Shown here in pieces: positions 54,144 through 61,621 of a stretch of DNA of 64,000 nucleotides; the first letter of the stretch is position 1; every line of letters begins with the position of its first letter. The stretch spans positions 372,001 through 436,000 of the forward strand of contig NZ_NWVC01000003.1 of assembly GCF_002374855.1 (NCBI RefSeq). The letters are read 5' to 3'. A program made the position numbers and the translations under genes. The stretch comes from Sphingomonas adhaesiva (lineage in GTDB: Bacteria; Pseudomonadota; Alphaproteobacteria; Sphingomonadales; Sphingomonadaceae). The notes under the pieces were generated by a model that saw only the letters and a program-made list of their open reading frames with translations, did no database searches and was not told where the DNA came from.

Positions 54144-55640
54144 ATGGCCACCGCCCCGGGGGCGACCGACCGGCGCCCGCGGCAAAGCACGGCGGGGCTG
54201 TGGAACATCAGCTTCGGCTTCTTCGGCATCCAGATCGGCTTTGCGTTGCAGAACGCGAACATGAGCCGCATCTTCCAGTCGCTGGGCGAAAGCGTCGACG
54301 ATCTGGCGCTGCTGTGGATCGCCGCACCGCTGACGGGATTGCTGGTGCAGCCGGTGATCGGCCATTATTCCGACCGCACCTGGGGCCGTTTCGGGCGGCG
54401 GCGGCCGTATTTCTTCGCCGGGGCGGCGGTGGCGGCGCTGGCGCTGTTCGGGATGCCCAACGCCCCCGCGCTGTGGGCCGCGGCGGTGATGCTGTGGATG
54501 CTGGACGCGTCGCTGAACGTGTCGATGGAGCCGTTTCGCGCCTTCGTCGGCGACATGCTGGACCGCGACCAGCATACCGCCGGCTATGCGGTGCAGACGG
54601 CGCTGATCGGCGCGGGCGCGGTAGTGGGATCGGTGACGCCCTATGTCCTGGACCAGATGGGGATCGCCAATGTCGCCGCGCCGGGCGGGGTGCCCGATAC
54701 GGTGCGCTACGGCTTCTACATCGGCGGCGCGGCGCTGTTCCTGGCGGTATTGTGGACGGTGCTGACGACCCGTGAATATGCGCCGGAGGACATGGCGCGG
54801 TTCGACGGGCATGAGGCGCAGACGGCCGAGACACCCGCGCCGCCGCAGTCGGTGGCGGGCGCGGCGGGCTGGATCGCGTGCGGCGGGGCGACCGCGGCGC
54901 TGGTCGCGGCGGCGGGGCTGGCGAAGGAATTGTACCTGCTGGCCGCGTTGCTCGCCGCGTACGGCATCGCGCGGCTGGTGGCGGCGCGGCTGTACCTGAG
55001 CGGGCGGCGCGACCATCTGCTGACGCATATCGTCGGCGATTTCGCGGGAATGCCGCCGGTGATGAAGCGGCTGGCGCTGGTGCAGTTCTTCACCTGGTCC
55101 GCGCTGTTCATCATGTGGATCTACACCACGCCGGTCGTCGCCCAATATGTGTTCGGGGCGACCGACCCGGCGAGCGCGGCGTACAATGCGGGCGGCAATT
55201 GGGTCGGTATCCTGTTCGCGGTCTATAACGGCGTCGCGGCGCTGGCGGCGCTGTTCGTGCTGCGCCCGCTGGCGCGCGCGGTGGGCAAGGTGCGCGCCCA
55301 TGCGTTGTGCCTGGCGATCGGGGCGCTCGGCTTCCTGTCGTTCCTGCTCGTGCGCGACGCGCACATGCTGCTGCTGAGCGAGGTGGCGATCGGCATCGCC
55401 TGGGCCTCGATCCTGGCGATGCCCTATGCCATCCTCGCCTCCAGCCTGCCGCAGGCGAAGCTGGGCATCTACATGGGGCTGTTCAACGTCTTCGTCGTGG
55501 TGCCGCAACTACTGGTGGCGACGGTGATGGGGACGATCGTCCGCATCGCCTTCCCGACCGAGCCGGTGTGGACGATGGCGTGCGCGGCGGGGGTGATGGC
55601 GCTGGCGGCGCTGGCGACGCTGCGGGTGGAGGCGCCCTAG
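54144..55640 (+). CDS. MFS sugar permease (SLC45/MalY-like)
   Basis: 498 residues from the ATG at 54144; a GTG at 54135 overlapping the GH97 stop (GTGA) is an alternative. Twelve membrane segments with GHYSDRTWGRFGRRRPYFF in the 2-3 loop, the hallmark of the sucrose/maltose SLC45-like branch. It should move maltose or maltodextrin into the cytoplasm for the GH13 alpha-glucosidase. It is the last gene of the operon and ends in a CTAG shared with the convergent thioesterase gene. Confidence 0.88.
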   Translation: MATAPGATDRRPRQSTAGLWNISFGFFGIQIGFALQNANMSRIFQSLGESVDDLALLWIAAPLTGLLVQPVIGHYSDRTWGRFGRRRPYFFAGAAVAALALFGMPNAPALWAAAVMLWMLDASLNVSMEPFRAFVGDMLDRDQHTAGYAVQTALIGAGAVVGSVTPYVLDQMGIANVAAPGGVPDTVRYGFYIGGAALFLAVLWTVLTTREYAPEDMARFDGHEAQTAETPAPPQSVAGAAGWIACGGATAALVAAAGLAKELYLLAALLAAYGIARLVAARLYLSGRRDHLLTHIVGDFAGMPPVMKRLALVQFFTWSALFIMWIYTTPVVAQYVFGATDPASAAYNAGGNWVGILFAVYNGVAALAALFVLRPLARAVGKVRAHALCLAIGALGFLSFLLVRDAHMLLLSEVAIGIAWASILAMPYAILASSLPQAKLGIYMGLFNVFVVVPQLLVATVMGTIVRIAFPTEPVWTMACAAGVMALAALATLRVEAP

Positions 55641-56518
55641 GCCTGCGCCAGGCGATAGGCGGTCACGGTCGCCGGCGCATCGCTGATCGCGGTCAGCCGG
55701 CCGACCGCGACCGGGCGGGCCGGGTCGTCCTGATAGGCGGTGATGTCGATCGTCGCGGCGCGGCGGCCGCTGCGCCGCGGCTGGACGCTGGCATGCAGCG
55801 GCAGATCGGCGCGCGCGGGCGCCAGGAAGCGCACGTCGGTGTCCAGCGCGCGGAACCCCGGTGCCAGATGGCGGCGCCCGGCATGCTCGATCAGTGCCGA
55901 CACGACCCCGCCGTGGAACGCCGGCAGCAACCGCGCACCGACATGATCGGGGCGTGGGACGATCGTCAGCGCCTCCCCGCCGTCCTGTATGTCCAGCCAA
56001 GCATCGAACGACGCGGCATCGCTGGGCGGCGTGGTGCCGTCGCCGAATGGCACGTCGCGGAAGCCCCCGGGCATCGCGCCGACCAGATAGCGCGCGGTCA
56101 CCGTGGCCGACAGCCCGTCGTCGTCGCGCAGGATGCCGCGCACCAGCGCCAGATCGCCGTCACGCACGACGTCGGCGACGGCGCAGACCAGCGTGCCGGT
56201 GCGCGGCGCGGCGATCCAGTCGACGCGCAATTGCAGCGTCATCATCGGGCTGGGCGCGGGCATCGTGGCGAAGATGCCGTTGGCGGTCGCCTGATCGGCC
56301 AGCAGCAATGCGGCGCCCGGATCGATCCCGCCGCCGGCGGTGCGCGTGGCGGGCAGCCGGGGATCGAGCGCCAGCGCCAGTGCATGGTCGCCGTCCGCGA
56401 CGACACACATGCCCAGCGCGCCGCACGCCGGAATGGACGCCAGGTGCGCATCGGGATCGCCGCCGGGAACGCCCGCACGCGTCGCGGCCCCCGGCTGTAT
56501 CGTGATCGGTGGCCGCAT
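55637..56518 (-). CDS. Double-hotdog thioesterase-family protein
   Basis: 293 residues from the ATG at 56518. Two similar halves are seen: GGGIDPGAALLLADQATANG at about 63-82 and PAFHGGVVSALIEHAG at about 200-215. Both resemble the helix of PaaI/acyl-CoA thioesterase hotdog domains. A role in acyl-CoA hydrolysis is likely from fold only; substrate unknown. It overlaps the MFS stop on the other strand and has no evident link to the sugar genes. The 67-base gap upstream holds nothing I recognise. Confidence 0.65.
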   Translation of the reverse strand: MRPPITIQPGAATRAGVPGGDPDAHLASIPACGALGMCVVADGDHALALALDPRLPATRTAGGGIDPGAALLLADQATANGIFATMPAPSPMMTLQLRVDWIAAPRTGTLVCAVADVVRDGDLALVRGILRDDDGLSATVTARYLVGAMPGGFRDVPFGDGTTPPSDAASFDAWLDIQDGGEALTIVPRPDHVGARLLPAFHGGVVSALIEHAGRRHLAPGFRALDTDVRFLAPARADLPLHASVQPRRSGRRAATIDITAYQDDPARPVAVGRLTAISDAPATVTAYRLAQA

Positions 56519-56585
56519 CGCGCGTCTCTCCCCTTGTCGCTCTGGAAGCGTCCCTAAAGCGGTTTGCGAAGGGATTGAACCGCCA

Positions 56586-58778
56586 TCACGCGCCGAAGCG
56601 CGTCGCGGGCAGTACGATGTCGACGGGTGGTCCCAGGTCGCGCGACGAGGCGCCGATGCGGAAGCGATAGCGGCCGGGGGCGATCACCCACTGCCCGCCG
56701 GCGGTGTCGAACGTCGCCAGCAGGCGCGGGTCGATCGCGATCGTCGCCGCCTGTCGCGCGCCCGGCGCCAGCGTGCGCCGCGCCCAGCCGGCCAGCCGCC
56801 GCGGCGCTTCCCAGCCGCCGCCGACCCGCTCGACATACAATTGCGCGACCGCGGCGCCCGTGCGCGCGCCGGTGTTGCGGATCACCGTCGTCGCATGAAG
56901 GCCGCGCGCATCGCGCGCGATGCGCGGCGCGGCGAAGGCGAAGCGGGTGTAGGACAGGCCGTGGCCGAAGGGATACAGCGGCGCGATGCCGTCGCGGTCG
57001 AACGCCTTGTAGCCGACCGCCGCGCCCTCGCAATAATCGACCGTGAAGCGGGCGCCCGGTGTCGGTGCGCCGCCGAACGGGCGGCAGCGCCCGGCACGGT
57101 CGTCGCGCGGCAGGGTGATCGGCAAATGGCCCGACGGATTGACCGCACCGGTCAGCAGCCGCGCGATCGCCGCGCCGCCGCCCGCGCCGGGATACCAGGC
57201 CTGGAGGATCGCATCGACCCGCTCCGCCCAGGGCATCAGCACCGCGCCGCCGGTTTCCAGCACCACGACGCTGCGCGGCGCGGCGCGTGCCACCGCGTCG
57301 ATCAGCGCGTTCTGCGCATCGGGCAGGGTGAGCGAGGTGTCCTGCGATTCGGCGGTCCATTGCGTGGCGAAGACGATCGCGGCGTCGGCGCGGGCGGCGG
57401 CGCGCGCCGCGGCGGCCGGATCGCGCCCGTCGAGATAGTCGATCGTCACCCCCGGCATCGCGCGGCGCAGCTCAGCCAGCGGGGAGGACGGCAGGTAGAT
57501 GACGGGGCCGGGCCAGCCGGTCGGCGCCAGCCCCTTCACCGCCGAGCCGCCGCGCGGATGCACCTGCGACGAACCGCCGCCGGACAGCACGCCGGCATCG
57601 GCATGGCCGCCGATCACCACGATGCGGCGCAGCGCCGCTGCGCGCAGCGGCAGCGTGGCGCGGGCGTTGCGCAGCAGCACCGCGCCCCTCTCCGCCGCAT
57701 CCTGCGACACCGCGGTGTCGGCGGCGGTGTCGATCGGGGCGATCGCGACCGGGTGGTCGAACAGCCCGTTGGCGAACATCGCGCGCAGGATGCGCCGCAC
57801 CATGTCGTCGAGCCGCGCGGCCGGCACCTGCCCGGCGTCGATCGCGGCGGCGAGCGGCGCGCCGAAATAGGGCTGCGCATCGAAGGTGGCGGCGGATTCC
57901 TGATCCAGCCCCGCATTGGCCGATGCCACGGTCGAATGGACCGCACCCCAGTCCGACATCACCCAGCCGGGATAGCCCCAGCGCGCCTTCAGCACGTCGC
58001 GCAGCAGCGGCGCATTCTCGCACGCATAGGCGCCGTTGACGATGTTGTAGGCGCACATCACCGCCCCCGGCCGCCCGCGCTCGATCGCGATCTGGAACGC
58101 CAGCAGGTCCGACTGGCGCAGCGCCGCCGGGTCGATCCGCGCGTCGAGCGTGAATTGATCGGTCTGCTGCGCGTTCAGCACGTAATGTTTGACGGTCGAT
58201 ACGATATGGTTCGACTGGATGCCCGCGATCTGCGCGCCGACCATCCGCCCGGCCAGCAGCGGGTCTTCGCCGCCATATTCGAAATTGCGCCCGTTGCGCG
58301 GCTCGCGCGTCAGGTTGATGCCGCCCGCGAGCAGGACGTTGAAGCCGTAGCGGCGTGCCTCGCCGCCGATCATCGCGCCGCCGGCCCGCGCGACGCCTTC
58401 GTCCCAGCTGGCGATCGTCGCCAGCGTGCTGGGCAGCGCGACCGCCGGGCGCGACGTGCGCGCGGTCGGCTGGGTCGCGACGCCCATCGCGGCATCCGCT
58501 TCCCACAAGGGCGGGATGCCGAGCCGGGGCACGCCCGGCACATAGCCCGCGGACCCTTCGCGCGCGGCGGCGGGCGGGTGCGCGTCCGGCTTGCCCACCT
58601 GGTCCGACGCGAAATCGCCGATCACCATCGCCAGCTTTTCCTCGCGGGTCATCGCCGCCAGCACCAGCGCGGCGCGGCGATCGGGCGACAGCGCCGGATC
58701 GTGCCAGTCGTCGGCGCGCGGGGCGGCGCCGAGCAGCAGCGGTGCGGCGAGTGCGAGCGCGGCGGCGAGCCGGGTCAT
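56586..58778 (-). CDS. GH3 beta-glucosidase-type glycosidase, exported
   Basis: 730 residues from the ATG at 58778, which overlaps the GH20 stop (ATGA); an ATG six bases upstream is possible. A signal peptide (LAAALALAAPLLLG) is followed by the GH3 N-terminal barrel, with nucleophile Asp276 in VMSDWGAVHS and STVKHYVLNAQQ. The C-terminal GH3 domain and a fibronectin III-like domain (about 635-720) complete the usual three-part beta-glucosidase. It is cotranscribed with the GH20 gene. Confidence 0.9.
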   Translation of the reverse strand: MTRLAAALALAAPLLLGAAPRADDWHDPALSPDRRAALVLAAMTREEKLAMVIGDFASDQVGKPDAHPPAAAREGSAGYVPGVPRLGIPPLWEADAAMGVATQPTARTSRPAVALPSTLATIASWDEGVARAGGAMIGGEARRYGFNVLLAGGINLTREPRNGRNFEYGGEDPLLAGRMVGAQIAGIQSNHIVSTVKHYVLNAQQTDQFTLDARIDPAALRQSDLLAFQIAIERGRPGAVMCAYNIVNGAYACENAPLLRDVLKARWGYPGWVMSDWGAVHSTVASANAGLDQESAATFDAQPYFGAPLAAAIDAGQVPAARLDDMVRRILRAMFANGLFDHPVAIAPIDTAADTAVSQDAAERGAVLLRNARATLPLRAAALRRIVVIGGHADAGVLSGGGSSQVHPRGGSAVKGLAPTGWPGPVIYLPSSPLAELRRAMPGVTIDYLDGRDPAAAARAAARADAAIVFATQWTAESQDTSLTLPDAQNALIDAVARAAPRSVVVLETGGAVLMPWAERVDAILQAWYPGAGGGAAIARLLTGAVNPSGHLPITLPRDDRAGRCRPFGGAPTPGARFTVDYCEGAAVGYKAFDRDGIAPLYPFGHGLSYTRFAFAAPRIARDARGLHATTVIRNTGARTGAAVAQLYVERVGGGWEAPRRLAGWARRTLAPGARQAATIAIDPRLLATFDTAGGQWVIAPGRYRFRIGASSRDLGPPVDIVLPATRFGA

Positions 58779-61369
58779 TGCCATGCCGCGCGCGCCGGGA
58801 CGACGGTGATCGTGCGGCTGACGCGGCGCCCGTCGTGCGTGACGGTGCGCAACTCGGTCGCGCCGCCCACCGCGACCGGACCGGTGTAGCGCGTCCAGGC
58901 GCCGCCGGCGGGGCGATAGTCGATCGCGGTCCCCGGCAGTTCGCTGTTCGCCTCCAGCCGGCCAGCGACGATCCGCGCGCCGGGCGGTGCCAGGCGATAG
59001 ATGATGCCGTCGCCCTCCAGCGCGGTCAGCCGTTCGGCGACACGGCCCGCGAAGTCGCGCCAGCCCGCCAGCAGCGCGGCGCTGTCGACCCGCGCATCGC
59101 CATAGGAATAGCTGGCGCCGGGCGTGTAGGCCGGTTCCCACGCCGGCGTCGACCAGCCGCGTTCCGCCAGCGCGAACAGCCGCGGGAACAGCATGTATTC
59201 GACCTGCGAATCGCGCCGCACCATCTCGCTCCACAATTGCCCCTGGATGCCGGCGACATGGTGGCCGGGGGCGAGCGGTACCGGATCGGCGATCGTGCCC
59301 GGACGGTTGAGGATATCCGTCACCACCGCGCCATTGGCGGGCAAATTGCCGGGCATGAAGGCATAGAGGCGGAACAGGTCGATCTCCCGCGTGGCCCAGG
59401 TCGCACCGGGTTCGTCGGGCGACACCGCCTGCGGCATGTCGAGATAGGTGACGTCGGGGATCGACAGGATCACCGGCCAGCCGCGGTTGGCGTGGGCATG
59501 CGCCTCCGCCACGCCCGGCCCGAACAGCCCGCCCCAGACATAGGATTGCATCTGCGCGGGCAGCTTGTCGGCATCGGCATGGGTCAGCCCGTCGCTCCAC
59601 GCGCCCGCGCGGATGCCGCGCGCCGCCAGCATCGCGGCCACCCGTTCGACGAAGCGCGCGCCGAGATGCGCGATCGGCGTGCCGGTGCGCGCCGCCTCCG
59701 CACGGCAGGCGGGCGAATCGCGCCACGCGCCGGCGGTCTCGTCCGCGCCGATATGGTAGAGACGCAGCGGAACCCCGGCCTTCGCATGGAGCCGCGCCAT
59801 CGCCGCGACGACGGTGTCGAGGAAGCGATAGGTCTGCGGGATGCAGACGTTCAGCGTATTGTCGTCGTACAGCTGGATGCTGAGGTATCGGGTCGTGTCG
59901 GCCGGTTCGACCAGCCGGTAGCGTTCGGCCTCCGCGATGCGGCCGGCGGCGGCGAGCCGGCGGTAGCGCGCCTCCATCGCCTTGATCGCGGCGCGCGAAT
60001 GGCCGGGCATGTCGAACGAGGGGACGACGGTGATCTGCCGCGCCTTCGCCGCGGCCAGGATGGCCAGATAATCGCTCTCGGTCAGGTAGCCGTTGGTGGG
60101 CGCGCCGCGCGCCGGGTCGGCGCCCAGCTGCGGTTGCAGGCAGGCGCGGTCGTCCAGGTCGAGGCAGCGGTAGGCGCCGACCTGCGTCAGTTCGGGCAGC
60201 GCCGCGATCTGCATCCGCCAGCCTTCGTCGTCGGCCAGGTGAAGGTGCAGCGTGTTGAGCTTGATCGCCGCCATCTGGTCGATGATTCGCAGGATCTCGA
60301 CGCGGCCGTGGAAGTTGCGCGCGATGTCGATATGCAGCCCGCGATAGCCGAGCCGCGGCGCATCGACGATCGTCAGCGGCTTCATCCGGCGGCCTTCATG
60401 CGCGGCCTGCTGCGCCAGCGAGCGCAGCGCATAGGACGCGCCGGCGGCGTCGTGCGCGGCGATCGCGATGCCGCGCGCGTCGACGGTCAGGCGATAGCCC
60501 TCCGCCGGCAGCGCCGCATTCCCGACCGCGATCGACAGCGGTACCGCGCCGCTTCCCACCCCGGCGCGGGTGAGGCCGTCGAGCGCCGGCGCGATCGCGG
60601 CGCGCGTCACGCCGCGCAGCGTCACGCGCACCCCGCGAGTCAGGTCCAGCGGCGCGCCGTCCGGGCGCTCGACCTGCGCGGGGGCTGGGAGGATCGCGAT
60701 ATCCGGGCGTGCCGCGTCGCCGCGCGCGGCATAGCGGGCGAAGGCGCGGGCCGGGGTCAGCCAGACGTTGCGGTCGACCGCATCGGCCGTGGCGAGCCGC
60801 GGCTCGTCGGTCATCGGCGCGACATAGGGCTGCGTTTCCAGCCCCGTGGCCGCATCGGTACCGGGGCGCGTCGCGGCGATCACCACCGGCGCCATCCCCG
60901 GCGCGGCGAGCGCGGCATTGGGCATCACGAACGAGCGCGAGAAGAACGGCACCGTGGTGGTCAGGCGCAACCGGTAGTGCCGCCCCGGCGCCAGCGTGCG
61001 GCCGGGGCGCACCGCGAAGACGGTGACGTCGCCGTTGACGGTACGGCTGGTGAAATCGTCGCTGTCCAGCGCCAGCACGCTGCCGATCAGGCTGGTGCGG
61101 ATCTCCAGACCGGCGGGCACCACGATCCCGGCGGGGGTGTCGATGTCGATATCGGCGATCATGCAGCGCCGGGGCGGGGGCGGCGGGGTGGGGGCGCCCG
61201 CAGGCACCGGCGCGGCGGCGGGGTCCGCGGGCGGCGGGGGGCAGGTCGTCGGGCGGTTGTCGACCACCGTCACCCGATAGCCCAGCCCCCCGGCCAGCGC
61301 GGCGAGATCGGGCGCGGGGGCCGATCCGGCGAGGGGCAGTGAGGCGAGCAGCGACGCGATCAACGGCAT
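58775..61369 (-). CDS. GH20 beta-N-acetylhexosaminidase, exported
   Basis: 864 residues from the ATG at 61369. A short signal segment (SLLASLPLAGS), a proline-rich linker (about 45-68) and a carbohydrate-binding-like N-terminal region come first. The GH20b domain and the catalytic barrel follow, with Asp543-Glu544 (HIGADETAGAW), where Glu is the acid and Asp assists substrate-assisted catalysis. HLHLADDEGWRMQI is another hallmark. It likely releases GlcNAc or GalNAc from glycans or chitooligosaccharides. It forms an operon with the GH3 gene and is divergent from a TonB receptor. Confidence 0.9.
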   Translation of the reverse strand: MPLIASLLASLPLAGSAPAPDLAALAGGLGYRVTVVDNRPTTCPPPPADPAAAPVPAGAPTPPPPPRRCMIADIDIDTPAGIVVPAGLEIRTSLIGSVLALDSDDFTSRTVNGDVTVFAVRPGRTLAPGRHYRLRLTTTVPFFSRSFVMPNAALAAPGMAPVVIAATRPGTDAATGLETQPYVAPMTDEPRLATADAVDRNVWLTPARAFARYAARGDAARPDIAILPAPAQVERPDGAPLDLTRGVRVTLRGVTRAAIAPALDGLTRAGVGSGAVPLSIAVGNAALPAEGYRLTVDARGIAIAAHDAAGASYALRSLAQQAAHEGRRMKPLTIVDAPRLGYRGLHIDIARNFHGRVEILRIIDQMAAIKLNTLHLHLADDEGWRMQIAALPELTQVGAYRCLDLDDRACLQPQLGADPARGAPTNGYLTESDYLAILAAAKARQITVVPSFDMPGHSRAAIKAMEARYRRLAAAGRIAEAERYRLVEPADTTRYLSIQLYDDNTLNVCIPQTYRFLDTVVAAMARLHAKAGVPLRLYHIGADETAGAWRDSPACRAEAARTGTPIAHLGARFVERVAAMLAARGIRAGAWSDGLTHADADKLPAQMQSYVWGGLFGPGVAEAHAHANRGWPVILSIPDVTYLDMPQAVSPDEPGATWATREIDLFRLYAFMPGNLPANGAVVTDILNRPGTIADPVPLAPGHHVAGIQGQLWSEMVRRDSQVEYMLFPRLFALAERGWSTPAWEPAYTPGASYSYGDARVDSAALLAGWRDFAGRVAERLTALEGDGIIYRLAPPGARIVAGRLEANSELPGTAIDYRPAGGAWTRYTGPVAVGGATELRTVTHDGRRVSRTITVVPARAAWQ

Positions 61370-61455
61370 CCCGGTCCTTCCGATACGGATAGTGCGCGGG
61401 TCGTGATGCCCGGCGGACCGGATGGTGTCACGGCCTGCTCCGGTGCACAATACCA

Positions 61456-61498
61456 AAATATGACGTTAGAAACATCCAGATACACAAACGTCATATTT
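61456..61498. promoter_or_regulatory. Paired inverted AAATATGACGTT sites between the GH20 and TonB receptor genes
   Basis: AAATATGACGTT at 61456-61467 and its exact reverse complement at 61487-61498, 19 bases apart. The core ATATGAC is shared with the motifs of the galactose island. The 252-base divergent gap (61370-61621) shows nothing else I recognise. The pair could bind a regulator that controls both operons. Confidence 0.55.
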
Positions 61499-61621
61499 GG
61501 GCTTGCATCGCGTAACAAATCGGTGCTTCCTTATCCATATCAGTCGTTCCGCGACCGTGGATCGAGCGCGGCTGGAGCGATCGGTAGTACCAAATAATTA
61601 CATTTGCATTGGGGGCCGGTG

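Noticed and set aside
56586..59726. 1046-residue minus frame fusing the GH3 enzyme to an N-terminal extension
   Set aside because: The extra N-terminal part lies in another frame of the GH20 gene. The GH3 signal peptide starts at 58778 at an ATGA overlap, so a fusion is not real.
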